Shown: positions 16,079 through 25,574, counted from the first letter of the stretch. The stretch is 64,000 nt of DNA from Flavobacterium oncorhynchi (GCF_002217355.1 NZ_MUHA01000010.1:158423-222422); one strand, 5' to 3'. Translations and numbers: made by a program. Notes: generated from the letters alone by a model not told the origin.

Positions 16079-17386
16079 ATGAAAAAGTTAAAACACATTT
16101 TAGCAGTACTGACTGTTTCCTTAACATTCTGGACTAGTTTTGCTCAAACTGAAACCGCAGCTCAGACAGGTTTAGAAAATAAACTGAAAGAATTATTTCC
16201 TGATGCTGCTATTACAAAAACCAAAAACCTTGACGGTTTTAGCGAGTCGTATCAATTAGTTCTTAACGAACCTTTAGATCATAACAATCCGAAAAAAGGC
16301 ACTTTTAAGCATTATGTGTATTTATCGCATTTAGATTTCAAAAGTCCAATGGTGATCGAAACCGAAGGTTATGCTGCACGTTATAAAAAAACAGAATTGA
16401 GTTCTTTATTACATACAAATCAGGTAATTGTTGAATATCGCTTTTATGGAAACTCGAGACCTAACCCAATTCAATGGAAATATTTAACAAATGATCAGGC
16501 GATCGAAGATTATCACTCGATTGTAACAAAATTGAAACAATTGTATACAGGGAAATGGATTTCGACAGGAATTAGTAAAGGCGGAGAAACAACTTTAATT
16601 TACAAATCGAAATATCCTAATGATATTGATGTTGCGGTTCCATATGTGGCTCCTTTAATAAACACTCAAGAAGATCCTAGAATCGAACAGCATCTGGCAA
16701 CTGTAGGAACTGCTGAATGTCGCAAAAAAATAATTGATTTTCAGCGCACTTTATTACAAAACAGAGCAGCACTTCTTAAAGAAATTAAAGCATATGCTGA
16801 CCAAGAAAAAATGACTTTTACTGAGGTTTCTTTTGATGAGGCTCTAGAATATGGCGTTCTTGAATTTCCTTTTTCGTTCTGGCAATGGGGAGGAAAATGT
16901 GAAGACATTCCTGATAACACAGCATCATCAAAAGCACTGTTTGATTATATGAACAAAATTGTTGGAATTGGTTATTACAACGACAAAAACTATTATGATC
17001 TATTGCCATCTTACTACCAACACATGAGCGAACTAGGGTATTATGGATTTGATTTTACACCTGTTAAAGACTTATTGACGACTGTAAAAAGCACTTCAAA
17101 CAATCGATTCGCACCAAAAGATGTTCAAATAACCTATAATCCAAAATACATTAAAAAAGTGAGGGATTATGTAGAAAACAAAGGCTCCAAAATACTATAC
17201 ATTTATGGAGGTTATGATACTTGGGAGTCTTGTTCTCCTACTCCTAATTCGAATCTTGATGCTTTAAAAATGGTTTTAGCCGGCGGAAGTCATGCCACTA
17301 GAATAAAAAACTTTTCAGAGCAAGATCAAGACAAAATAATGAATACACTAACAAGATGGTTAACAGAACAACCAAACTTAAATTAA
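16079..17386 (+). CDS. Secreted serine exopeptidase, S37 (PS-10) type, proline-specific
   Basis: This 435-residue alpha/beta-hydrolase peptidase has a signal peptide (about 1-22, ending SFAQ). The nucleophile elbow is G164-I-S166-K-G-G, the likely acid lies in IYGGYDTWES and the catalytic His in AGGSHATRI. The order and spacing fit the S37/S28 clan SC peptidases. As I recall, this group includes Streptomyces enzymes that release tri- or tetrapeptides after proline from peptide N-termini. Location should be periplasmic or extracellular, because no lipobox or type IX tail is present. Such an activity would turn Gly-Pro-X repeats into short peptides for the two M24 enzymes. S28 versus S37 is not certain, but both groups are proline-directed. 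A strong terminator follows. Confidence 0.78.
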   Translation: MKKLKHILAVLTVSLTFWTSFAQTETAAQTGLENKLKELFPDAAITKTKNLDGFSESYQLVLNEPLDHNNPKKGTFKHYVYLSHLDFKSPMVIETEGYAARYKKTELSSLLHTNQVIVEYRFYGNSRPNPIQWKYLTNDQAIEDYHSIVTKLKQLYTGKWISTGISKGGETTLIYKSKYPNDIDVAVPYVAPLINTQEDPRIEQHLATVGTAECRKKIIDFQRTLLQNRAALLKEIKAYADQEKMTFTEVSFDEALEYGVLEFPFSFWQWGGKCEDIPDNTASSKALFDYMNKIVGIGYYNDKNYYDLLPSYYQHMSELGYYGFDFTPVKDLLTTVKSTSNNRFAPKDVQITYNPKYIKKVRDYVENKGSKILYIYGGYDTWESCSPTPNSNLDALKMVLAGGSHATRIKNFSEQDQDKIMNTLTRWLTEQPNLN

Positions 17387-17427
17387 AAAATAAGGCTGAA
17401 GAAAAGTTTCTTCAGCCCTATTTTTTA
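17384..17427 (+). terminator. Intrinsic terminator after the S37 peptidase
   Basis: A roughly 20-bp stem (17384-17403 with 17407-17426, core GGCTGAAGAAA / TTTCTTCAGCC, one G.T-type mismatch) ends in TTTTTT directly after the stop codon. Confidence 0.85.
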
Positions 17428-17440
17428 TAAATCAATTTTG

Positions 17441-17529
17441 AACACAGATTGTACTAATTTTAATAGATCAATCTTGTTTGTGAAATTAATTTCACAAACA
17501 AATTAGTGACAATTAGTGCAATCTGTGTT
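17441..17529. repeat. Palindromic REP-like element (family C)
   Basis: The outer arms AACACAGATTGTACTAATT (17441-17459) and AATTAGTGCAATCTGTGTT (17511-17529) pair with one mismatch. Inside is a perfect 24-base palindrome at 17476-17499 (GTTTGTGAAATT and its complement). The words ACACAGATT and AATTAGTGCAA are typical of dispersed Flavobacterium intergenic repeats, and related wording occurs at 30221-30399 and around the GxxExxY gene. Confidence 0.75.
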
Positions 17530-17581
17530 GCTTTTTTTACTTGTCTCTACAAGGCAACTCTAGTGAGCGTTTTTTTAATTA

Positions 17582-18052
17582 TTATACAGGCACATTTTTT
17601 TCAAAGGCAGAACCAAATGAGAAAAAAGAATCGGTGCTTCCTACACCTTCAATTTGATGAATTTGCTCGTATAAAATCTTACGAAGTTCTTCATTATTAT
17701 AGGATACAATTTTAATAAATAAAGCATATTTTCCAGAAACCCAATGGCATTCAATTACCTCAGGAATTTCTTTCAATTTTTCAGCAATTGAGTAAGAAAA
17801 ACGGGCTTCTTTAGTAACAATTCCTGTATAGGTAACCGTTTCATAACCAAGTTCTTTGGCATTCAGTTTTACTGAAAATCCGGTAATAATTCCAGACTCT
17901 TGCAATTTCCTGACTCTCAAATGTACGAGCGAATTTGATATGTTTAATTCTTTAGCTAAATCAGAAAATGGCACTCTTCCGTTTTCACTAAGTTTTTTGA
18001 TGATTTCTTTATCTAAATAGTCAGTATTTTCATTGTTTTTTATGCTTGCCAT
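17582..18052 (-). CDS. Lrp/AsnC family transcriptional regulator
   Basis: This 156-residue regulator has an N-terminal winged helix-turn-helix (about 14-65: LDKEIIKKLSENGRVPFSDLAKELNIS...) and a C-terminal RAM ligand-binding domain (about 75-145, with GKYALFIKIVS). Lrp/AsnC proteins sense amino acids and often control the catabolic genes next to them. This gene is divergent from the 2-oxoadipate dioxygenase-like gene, with 188 bases between that hold short palindromes and a promoter box. I infer control of the lysine/hydroxylysine branch by an amino acid effector. The effector is not predictable from sequence. Confidence 0.92.
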   Translation of the reverse strand: MASIKNNENTDYLDKEIIKKLSENGRVPFSDLAKELNISNSLVHLRVRKLQESGIITGFSVKLNAKELGYETVTYTGIVTKEARFSYSIAEKLKEIPEVIECHWVSGKYALFIKIVSYNNEELRKILYEQIHQIEGVGSTDSFFSFGSAFEKNVPV

Positions 18053-18119
18053 GGCTCATTTTTTTGGATTGATTATACTATTTTGACAATTCTAAAGCTG
18101 ATTCCAGCATTTAAAGTGT

Positions 18120-18127
18120 CAAAATTA
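18120..18127 (-). promoter_or_regulatory. Candidate -7 box for the Lrp gene
   Basis: On the minus strand this reads TAATTTTG, matching TAnnTTTG, 68 bases before the Lrp start codon. No convincing -33 element was found. Confidence 0.35.
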
Positions 18128-18153
18128 CAAAAAAACAATCACAAAATGTCTAA

Positions 18154-18208
18154 TTATTAATAATCACGTACACACAGTGTTATAATAACATCGTTTTATA
18201 TAGATTTG
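18154..18208 (+). promoter_or_regulatory. Candidate operators and -7 box upstream of the 2-oxoadipate dioxygenase gene
   Basis: Two small palindromes, TTATTAATAA (18154-18163) and TGTTAT-A-ATAACA (18178-18190), precede a TAGATTTG box (18201-18208) that matches TAnnTTTG and lies 33 bases before the start codon. Their place between a divergent Lrp gene and its probable target suits Lrp operators. The DNA is AT-rich, so chance palindromes are possible. Confidence 0.4.
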
Positions 18209-18240
18209 TGTCATAATCACACATTTTTAACACAACCAAA

Positions 18241-19053
18241 ATGAATAAAGATCAATTACTTACAAAACTATGGGAGCAGTATGCTGCTATCACTCCATCA
18301 GCAAAAAAAATTCATGAATTATTAGAAGAAAAAGGTGAAGTAATAAAAAATGACCATATCGCAATTCGAACTTTTAATGATAAACGTATTAATATAGAGG
18401 TATTAGAAAAACCATTTTTAAATGTTGGTTACGAAGCAAAAGGAGAATACAATTTTGAAACCAAAAAATTATTTGCCAAGCATTATGAACATGCTACAGA
18501 TAAAGATGCACCGAGAATTTTTATTTCTGAACTGGAATTAGAAAAATGTTCTGCTGAATTACAGGAAACTGTAAAAGACATTTTGAACAGCTGTGACGAT
18601 GATACATTCAAGAATCCTGAATTAGTATTAAGCGGTTCTGTTTGGAAAGCAGATTCTCAGAAAATCTATAAATCATTATTGAGCGAATCTGAATATGCGG
18701 CCTGGATGTATGTTTATGGATTTAGAGCCAATCACTTTACTATAAATACAAATGCTTTAAAAGATTTTGAAACATTAGAAGAGCTGAACACTTTCTTAGA
18801 AAACAGCGGTTGGAAATTAAACGAATCTGGCGGGAAAATTAAAGGTACTCCAGAACAATTATTAGAGCAATCGAGCACACTGGCTGATTTGTATACAATT
18901 GATTTTGAAGAAGGAGCTCTAGAAATTCCATCTTGTTACTATGAATTTGCACTTCGTTATCCAATGTCAAACGGAGAATTATATCAAGGATTTGTTGCTT
19001 CATCTGCCGATAAAATATTTGAGAGTACAGATGTTAAACTGCAAAAATCATAA
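18241..19053 (+). CDS. 2-oxoadipate dioxygenase/decarboxylase-like protein (DUF1338, HglS family)
   Basis: This 270-residue DUF1338 protein keeps the three iron ligands of the family: H39 (NDHIAIRTF), H165 (FRANHFTIN) and E235 (SCYYEFALRYP). The characterised enzyme HglS converts 2-oxoadipate to D-2-hydroxyglutarate and CO2 with O2 in lysine catabolism. The Pseudomonas enzyme is about 460 residues, so this is a short form. The context supports the same reaction: an ALDH7 aminoadipate semialdehyde dehydrogenase follows at once, and a YdiJ-like D-2-hydroxyglutarate dehydrogenase lies further down. It is cytoplasmic. The start follows a TAnnTTTG box and is divergent from an Lrp regulator. Family and ligands are sure. 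The exact substrate is inferred from neighbours. Confidence 0.82.
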   Translation: MNKDQLLTKLWEQYAAITPSAKKIHELLEEKGEVIKNDHIAIRTFNDKRINIEVLEKPFLNVGYEAKGEYNFETKKLFAKHYEHATDKDAPRIFISELELEKCSAELQETVKDILNSCDDDTFKNPELVLSGSVWKADSQKIYKSLLSESEYAAWMYVYGFRANHFTINTNALKDFETLEELNTFLENSGWKLNESGGKIKGTPEQLLEQSSTLADLYTIDFEEGALEIPSCYYEFALRYPMSNGELYQGFVASSADKIFESTDVKLQKS

Positions 19054-19146
19054 TATTCAGATTGATTTACAGCAATCTACATTATCAAATAAATCAACTT
19101 TTTTAATGTCCGATAAAAGTTGAATAACATATCAAAAAAGGTCAAA

Positions 19147-20700
19147 ATGACAACAACAGAATTACAATTTGGAATAAAAGAAGCTTTAGACCAATTAGGC
19201 ATAAAAGAAATTAACGACGGAACCTCAACAGGATTAAACCATTTTTCGAACGGAGAACTACTAGAAAGCTATTCTCCTGTTGACGGACAGTTAATTGCCA
19301 AAGTTAAAACTTCGACAGCTGCAGATTATGAAAAAGTAATGGAGGCCGCAACAACTGCTTTCAAAACATTTCGAGTAATGCCGGCACCTCAACGTGGTGA
19401 AATCGTACGTCAGTTTGGAGAAAAACTGCGTAAAAACAAAGAAGCTTTAGGTAAACTGGTTTCTTATGAAATGGGAAAATCATTGCAGGAAGGTTATGGC
19501 GAAGTACAGGAAATGATCGATATCTGCGATTTTGCCGTAGGACTTTCACGTCAGCTTCATGGCTTAACCATGCATTCAGAACGTCCAGGACATAGAATGT
19601 ATGAGCAATACCACTCTTTGGGGGTTGTTGGGATAATTTCAGCGTTTAATTTCCCTGTAGCCGTTTGGGCTTGGAATACAGCGCTGGCTTGGATTTGCGG
19701 TGATGTCTGCGTTTGGAAACCATCTGAAAAAACACCTCTTTGCGGAATTGCTTGTCAAAATATTATTGCCGAGGTTATCAAAGAAAACAATCTTCCTGAA
19801 GGTATTTCCTGTTTGATTAACGGCGATTATAAAATTGGTGAAATACTAACAAATGATAGCCGTATTCCGTTAATTTCTGCGACAGGTTCTACTCGCATGG
19901 GTAAAATAGTCGCACAGACTGTTGCAGGACGTTTAGGAAAATCGTTATTAGAATTGGGCGGAAACAATGCTATTATTGTAACGCCGGATGCTGATATTAA
20001 AATGACCGTTATTGGTGCAGTTTTTGGAGCTGTAGGAACTGCAGGTCAAAGATGTACATCTACACGTCGATTAATTATTCATGAAAGCATTTATGATAAA
20101 GTAAAAGATGCAATCGTGTCGGCTTACAAACAATTACGTATTGGAAATCCTTTGGATGAAAACAATCATGTTGGACCGTTAATTGACAAACAAGCTGTCG
20201 AAATGTATAATTATGCTCTTGAAAAAGTAGTTGTCGAAGGAGGTAAAATTCTAGTAGATGGCGGTATACTTTCTGGCGAAGGATATGAAAGCGGCTGTTA
20301 TGTAAAACCTGCAATTGCTGAGGCAGATAATTCATTCGAAATCGTACAGCATGAAACTTTTGCTCCTGTATTATACTTGCTTAAATACTCAGGAACTGTT
20401 GAGAATGCGATTGCTGTTCAAAATGGTGTTGCGCAAGGATTATCATCGGCAATAATGACCAATAATTTAAGAGAAGCTGAACTGTTCTTATCCGTTACAG
20501 GTTCTGATTGTGGTATTGCAAATGTAAATATAGGAACTTCCGGCGCTGAAATTGGCGGCGCTTTTGGAGGAGAAAAAGAAACCGGAGGAGGAAGAGAATC
20601 TGGGTCTGATGCATGGAAAGTATACATGCGAAGACAAACCAATACAATCAATTATACTACTAGTTTACCATTGGCACAAGGAATAAAATTTGATCTGTAA
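19147..20700 (+). CDS. ALDH7-type L-aminoadipate-semialdehyde dehydrogenase
   Basis: This 517-residue aldehyde dehydrogenase uses the ATG at 19147. An upstream in-frame TTG at 19120 adds nine residues without family support. It shows the NAD motif SATGSTRMGK, the catalytic Glu in LLELGGNNAI and the catalytic Cys in GTAGQRCTSTRRL. The C-terminal block GGGRESGSDAWKVYMRRQTN plus PLAQGIKF is the signature of the ALDH7 (antiquitin) subfamily. ALDH7A1 oxidises 2-aminoadipate semialdehyde (allysine) to 2-aminoadipate. In this locus the substrate would come from the hydroxylysine kinase/phospho-lyase fusion. The product needs a transaminase, not seen here, before the DUF1338 enzyme just upstream. It is likely cotranscribed with that gene, 93 bases away. 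Confidence 0.9.
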   Translation: MTTTELQFGIKEALDQLGIKEINDGTSTGLNHFSNGELLESYSPVDGQLIAKVKTSTAADYEKVMEAATTAFKTFRVMPAPQRGEIVRQFGEKLRKNKEALGKLVSYEMGKSLQEGYGEVQEMIDICDFAVGLSRQLHGLTMHSERPGHRMYEQYHSLGVVGIISAFNFPVAVWAWNTALAWICGDVCVWKPSEKTPLCGIACQNIIAEVIKENNLPEGISCLINGDYKIGEILTNDSRIPLISATGSTRMGKIVAQTVAGRLGKSLLELGGNNAIIVTPDADIKMTVIGAVFGAVGTAGQRCTSTRRLIIHESIYDKVKDAIVSAYKQLRIGNPLDENNHVGPLIDKQAVEMYNYALEKVVVEGGKILVDGGILSGEGYESGCYVKPAIAEADNSFEIVQHETFAPVLYLLKYSGTVENAIAVQNGVAQGLSSAIMTNNLREAELFLSVTGSDCGIANVNIGTSGAEIGGAFGGEKETGGGRESGSDAWKVYMRRQTNTINYTTSLPLAQGIKFDL

Positions 20701-20865
20701 GCAAAAACTAAAAAAAACTAAAAAAAAAAACAGATTAAAAATTCATCGCATTTTATACATCAGGTTTGAAACCGAAGCCAAAAAATAAACTGCTTTTATA
20801 ACAATTAAAAAAAACTAAAAAAAAGAAAAACTATCGGATTTTAATTAACCAAAAACTATCACCAA

Positions 20866-23800
20866 ATGAAAAAACTATTAATTAGGAAGCTGAATTTTAT
20901 TCCTTTACTATTATGTTTATGGCTGCCAACTCTCCATTATGGTCAAGCGCAAAAAAGCATAACCGGAAAAGTAACTGATGATAAAAACAATACGTTACCA
21001 GGCGTAAGCATTTCTATAAAAGATTCAAACTACAATGCTTCAACGGATTTTGATGGAAATTATACATTGTCATTCCCCTCAAATTTAACAAATCCTACAA
21101 TCATTTATTCGTTCTTGGGTTTTACTCAAAAAACGGAAATCGCAGACAACCGGACTACGATTAATGTAACAATGATGGAAGAAACCAATAAACTTAATGA
21201 AGTTATTGTAATTGGTTACGGCTCTCAGAAAAAAGGCAACGTTACCGGAGCAATTTCATCTGTTAAAAAAGAAAGCATTGAAGCAAGGGCTGCAACAAAT
21301 CCTGCCGAAGCACTGCAAGGTTTAGTAGCGGGTGTAAATGTGCAAAAAAGCGGTGGTATTGCCGGCGCAGATGTAAGAGTAAAAATACGCGGCGTAAATA
21401 CCTTTGGAGCAACTGAACCGCTTTATATTATTGACGGCTTTCAAGGCGATATTAAAACCATAAACCCAACAAACATCGAATCGATGGAGGTTCTTAAAGA
21501 TGGAGCTGCTGCTGCTATTTACGGATCTGTTGCGGCAAATGGAGTAATTATCGTTACCACCAAAAATGGTCAAAAAGAAGGTATAAAAGTAGATTTCAGT
21601 TCATTTTTAAGTTTAACGAATGTTGCTAACACTTTAGACTTATTAGATGCTGACGGTTATCGCACAGTACATAAAAGAATGTATGATGAGTATAACAAAT
21701 ATGCTACATCGCCAAAACCGCTTCCTGCTTATATTACTGCTCCATCTGATGTTAACACAGACTGGCAGGACGAAGTTTTCCGTTCTGGACTTACACAAAA
21801 TTATGGCTTAGGAGTTCAAGGAAGACAGGGCGATATTAAATTTGCTTTGTATGGTAACTACGTAAAACAAAAAGGAGTTGTAATTGATAATGATTTTGGC
21901 CAGCAAACAGCAAGTGCAAGAGTAAGCTTTAAAAAGTCTATTTTTGATGTAGACGGAAAAATGGCCTATATAGCAACACAAAATGCACTGCCTAATTTTC
22001 AATTAAAAGAGGTATACACGATGGCTCCTTTAGTTCCTGTTTACGATTCAAACGAGCAATACGGCTATGGATTAACGGGTAAAAATGGACTTCCAGCAGG
22101 AACAAATCCAGTAGCCGAAGAGCATTTTAGAAAAAGCAAAGACAACGGACAAGATTTGACAGCAAATATTGCTATTACAGCAAACATTACTTCATGGTTG
22201 AAGTATAAAATTGCTTATTCATACCATATGAAAAACAACCAGCAAATGGCTCATTTTCCGCCATTTATTGCTAACCCAAAAGAAGTGCATCTTTATCCGA
22301 TGCAAACGGAATTAAGATCACATTGGGATGAGCAGATATTAGACAATATCATCACTGTTGATAAAACTTTTGGAAAACATACTTTTGGTTTAATGCTTGG
22401 TAACACTATTAATGGTCAATCATCAAACTGGAATCAAGTAAGTGTTGAAGGAAAAACAACAGACTATTCTGTAGAAAACGGAGAGCTGGTATCAATCGAT
22501 CGTCCTTCTGGATTTTTAGATCCAAATTTTGAAACTATCGGTGCAGGTAAAGGAGGAACTTACTCTGCTGACGGTTCAAAATTTCAATACAATCGTGTAT
22601 CCTTTTTCAGCCGTTTAAACTACTCTTTCAACGATCGTTACTTGCTTCAAATGACGGTTAGAAAAGATGGTTCATCTAAATTTGGAGAAGACAGCCGTTG
22701 GGGAACTTTCCCATCGATTGCTTTAGGATGGAAAATAGATCAAGAAAACTTCTTCCCAAAAGATTTTTTCATCTCAAATTTAAAATTACGTGCAAGCTGG
22801 GGACAATTGGGTAACGAAGCTGCTTTAGGATATTACTCTGCAAATACTTTAATCAAAACTGGAAATAGTTTAGGCAACGGTTATGTACAAGGTGTTGGAA
22901 GCAACCCATGGCCGGGAAGTATTGCAACTGCATTAGAAAACAGAAACTTGCAATGGGAAACAACTGATTCTAAAAACGTTGGTATCGATTTCACGCTTAA
23001 AAACGGAAAAATCAGTGGTTCTATGAACTACTACCACAATGTTACTGATAATTTATTAATTACAAAAAGATTAGCACCATCTGCAGGTATTGATAATCCG
23101 ATACTTAACGTAGGTAAAATCAGCAACAGCGGTTTTGAACTTGAAGTAAACTATCGCGATCAAGTTGAGGAATTCAAATACAATGTAGGTTTCAACCTTA
23201 CTACACTTAAAAATAAAGTAGAGTCTTTGGCAAACGAAGGACAAACTATTTATGGTGAAGGATTGAAATTTGGAGAAGAGCATTTCCCAACACAAGCACG
23301 TGTAGGAAGTCCAATAAGTGGTTTCTATTTGTACAAAACTGATGGTATTTTCCAAACTGTTGAGGAAGTAAAAGCACACAACAAAAATGGTGTTTTATTA
23401 CAGCCAAATGCACAGCCTGGAGATATTCGTTTTAAAGATTTAAATGGAGATGGTTCTATAGATGAAAATGACAAAGCTTATGCTGGAACGGGATTACCAA
23501 AATTAGAAGCAAATCTTAGTTTAGGAGCGAGTTACAAAGGTTTTGACTTCTCTGCATTAATTGGAAGCGGATGGGGTAACAAACTGTATAACGGAAATAG
23601 ATATTTTTACGAATCTATGAGTGCAGGAACCAATATGCTGGCTTCGACTCTAAATTCTTGGACACCAGAAAACCGCAGTAATATGCCGCGTGCCGTATTG
23701 CAAGATCCTAACGGAAACAGCCGTGAATCTGATCGTTTTCTTGAAAGCGGAAACTTCGTAAGAATGCGTCAAATACAATTAGGATATACTATCCCAAGTA

Positions 23801-23988
23801 AAATGTTAGGTAAAGCTAAAATAGACAAACTTAGATTTTATGTAAGTGTTGAAAACCTATTTACAATCACCGATTACTCAGGTATTGATCCAGAATTTTC
23901 TCGTGCATCTGTTCTTGACACTGGTGTTGATCGTTTTGTTTATCCATTTACAAGATCATTTGTATCAGGTGTTCAATATATATTTTAA
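20866..23988 (+). CDS. SusC/RagA family TonB-dependent outer membrane transporter (pair 2)
   Basis: This 1040-residue protein has a signal peptide (about 1-29, ending YGQAQ). A carboxypeptidase-regulatory-like domain follows (GKVTDDKNNTLPGVSISIKDS, about 33-110), then a TonB plug (about 120-230, with VIGYGSQKKGNVTGAISSV and EPLYIIDGFQG), then a beta-barrel ending SGVQYIF. It is paired with SusD 2, 23 bases downstream, and followed by GH63, GH42 and the hydroxylysine fusion gene. That order suggests import of a glycosylated ligand such as glucosyl-galactosyl-hydroxylysine peptides. The sequence gives the family and the context gives the substrate guess. The upstream gap 20701-20865 is A-rich with repeated AAAAAACTAAAAAAA runs and no clear promoter box. 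Confidence 0.93.
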   Translation: MKKLLIRKLNFIPLLLCLWLPTLHYGQAQKSITGKVTDDKNNTLPGVSISIKDSNYNASTDFDGNYTLSFPSNLTNPTIIYSFLGFTQKTEIADNRTTINVTMMEETNKLNEVIVIGYGSQKKGNVTGAISSVKKESIEARAATNPAEALQGLVAGVNVQKSGGIAGADVRVKIRGVNTFGATEPLYIIDGFQGDIKTINPTNIESMEVLKDGAAAAIYGSVAANGVIIVTTKNGQKEGIKVDFSSFLSLTNVANTLDLLDADGYRTVHKRMYDEYNKYATSPKPLPAYITAPSDVNTDWQDEVFRSGLTQNYGLGVQGRQGDIKFALYGNYVKQKGVVIDNDFGQQTASARVSFKKSIFDVDGKMAYIATQNALPNFQLKEVYTMAPLVPVYDSNEQYGYGLTGKNGLPAGTNPVAEEHFRKSKDNGQDLTANIAITANITSWLKYKIAYSYHMKNNQQMAHFPPFIANPKEVHLYPMQTELRSHWDEQILDNIITVDKTFGKHTFGLMLGNTINGQSSNWNQVSVEGKTTDYSVENGELVSIDRPSGFLDPNFETIGAGKGGTYSADGSKFQYNRVSFFSRLNYSFNDRYLLQMTVRKDGSSKFGEDSRWGTFPSIALGWKIDQENFFPKDFFISNLKLRASWGQLGNEAALGYYSANTLIKTGNSLGNGYVQGVGSNPWPGSIATALENRNLQWETTDSKNVGIDFTLKNGKISGSMNYYHNVTDNLLITKRLAPSAGIDNPILNVGKISNSGFELEVNYRDQVEEFKYNVGFNLTTLKNKVESLANEGQTIYGEGLKFGEEHFPTQARVGSPISGFYLYKTDGIFQTVEEVKAHNKNGVLLQPNAQPGDIRFKDLNGDGSIDENDKAYAGTGLPKLEANLSLGASYKGFDFSALIGSGWGNKLYNGNRYFYESMSAGTNMLASTLNSWTPENRSNMPRAVLQDPNGNSRESDRFLESGNFVRMRQIQLGYTIPSKMLGKAKIDKLRFYVSVENLFTITDYSGIDPEFSRASVLDTGVDRFVYPFTRSFVSGVQYIF

Positions 23989-24011
23989 TTCTATTTAAAA
24001 AAGACAAAATC

Positions 24012-25511
24012 ATGAACAAGATATTTTATTTACTATCCATCATAAGCTTATTCACTATTACAAGTTGTAGTGATTATCTAGACCAGCAATCTCCAGACCA
24101 GCTTACCTCAGGTAATTTCTGGAGAAATAAAGCCGATGCAGAATCTGCTTTGGCAGCAACGTATTCACAACTTGAAGCAGCCGTAGACGAATGGGCTTTT
24201 GCCGAAGTAAAATGGCCGGTTGAAGCTTATCGTGAAGACATTTGCGACTTAGGAAGCGATGCCTTAAACTACCAAAGCTGGGTTGAACTTTCAACATTTA
24301 CCTATACAAATGGTAATCCTCAATTTACAACGTATTGGAGACTTAACTATAGAGGAATCAGTAATGCGAATCAAGTTATCGATAAATTGCCACAAGTTCC
24401 TGCAGCTAACTTAAACGATGCTGACAGAGCACAAATTGAAGCCGAAGCTCGTTTTTTACGTGCTTATTACCATATGAAACTGCTCCTAAATTGGGAACAG
24501 ATTTATGTTAGAAAAAAATACATTACTAAAGAAAGCGATCTAAGCATTCCGTTATCAACACGTGCTGAAGCATGGGATTTTATTACAAGCGAACTTAAAG
24601 CTGCGGCTGCAGTACTTCCTGCAAAACAATCTACAGATAAAACGGGACGCGCAACGAGCGGAGCTGCAAACAGCTACCTTGGATTTGCTTATTTAACCAG
24701 AGCTTATGAAGAAACTGCTCAAAAACAAGCTTTCTTAAACGAATCTCTTACTGCACTTAATAAAGTACAAGGATATGACTTAGTTAAAGATTACGTTTCT
24801 ATGTTTGATGGTACCTCTAAAAATACCAGAGAATCAATATTCGAATTGCAGTTTACAGAAACAACAGCAAATGGTGCTTTTTATCGCAATGCACTTCATT
24901 ATTGGATGGCTGCTGCAGAATTAGGCGGATGGGATGAAATCCTTCCAAGTAAAGTACTTATAAACGAATTTAAAAAAGAAGGAAAAACAGCAACTACAGG
25001 TAACTACGACACTCGTTTTTACAGTACCATTTTCTTCAAAGATCCTTATTTTAATGATCCAAGCAATCCGTTAGTATTAGGAACTACTTATGATGATAAA
25101 TTTGGCGATACAGACAAACCAGTATTCCGTAAATTTATTCCAAGTACACAGGAAAAAATGAATCAGGAATTTACAGCAATCAACGTTCCATTAATGAGAT
25201 ACTCAAACGTATTGTTGATGCAGGCCGAAGTATTAAACGAATTAGGCCGTACAGCAGAAGCAATTCCGTACATCAACAAAGTGCGTAATAGAGCCGATAT
25301 GACGGCAATGACGGGAACAACTGCAAGCGCTGTAAAAGCTCAAATCGAGCACGAAAGAATTCTTGAATTTCCGCTTGAAAACTATCGTTTTTATGACTTA
25401 CGTCGTTGGGGAAAAACAAAAACTGCTCTTGATGCTGCAGGACGTACTGGGTTTGATGCTGCAAAAAACAACTTCTACCCTATTCCGATAACAGAATTAC
25501 AAGCAAATTAA
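24012..25511 (+). CDS. SusD/RagB family surface lipoprotein (pair 2)
   Basis: This 499-residue lipoprotein has the lipobox FTITSC (Cys at about 19) followed by SDYLD, and the N-terminal SusD pattern DYLDQQSPDQLTSGNFW. TPR-like helices run through the middle (AEARFLRAYYHMKLLL). The end has the family hallmarks QIEHERILEFPLENYRFYDLRRWG and NNFYPIPITELQAN. This is the classic SusD/RagB type and differs from SusD 1. It binds ligand at the cell surface for SusC 2. A terminator follows at 25535, so the glycosidase genes further down may have their own promoter or depend on read-through. Confidence 0.94.
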   Translation: MNKIFYLLSIISLFTITSCSDYLDQQSPDQLTSGNFWRNKADAESALAATYSQLEAAVDEWAFAEVKWPVEAYREDICDLGSDALNYQSWVELSTFTYTNGNPQFTTYWRLNYRGISNANQVIDKLPQVPAANLNDADRAQIEAEARFLRAYYHMKLLLNWEQIYVRKKYITKESDLSIPLSTRAEAWDFITSELKAAAAVLPAKQSTDKTGRATSGAANSYLGFAYLTRAYEETAQKQAFLNESLTALNKVQGYDLVKDYVSMFDGTSKNTRESIFELQFTETTANGAFYRNALHYWMAAAELGGWDEILPSKVLINEFKKEGKTATTGNYDTRFYSTIFFKDPYFNDPSNPLVLGTTYDDKFGDTDKPVFRKFIPSTQEKMNQEFTAINVPLMRYSNVLLMQAEVLNELGRTAEAIPYINKVRNRADMTAMTGTTASAVKAQIEHERILEFPLENYRFYDLRRWGKTKTALDAAGRTGFDAAKNNFYPIPITELQAN

Positions 25512-25534
25512 TCCATTAAATAATTACGATTTTT

Positions 25535-25574
25535 AAAAGAATAGCCCTATATTTCTTGGGCTATTCTTTTTATC
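25535..25574 (+). terminator. Intrinsic terminator after SusC/D pair 2
   Basis: A perfect 13-bp stem AAAAGAATAGCCC / GGGCTATTCTTTT with a 10-base loop ends in a T-rich tail 23 bases past susD 2. Confidence 0.85.
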
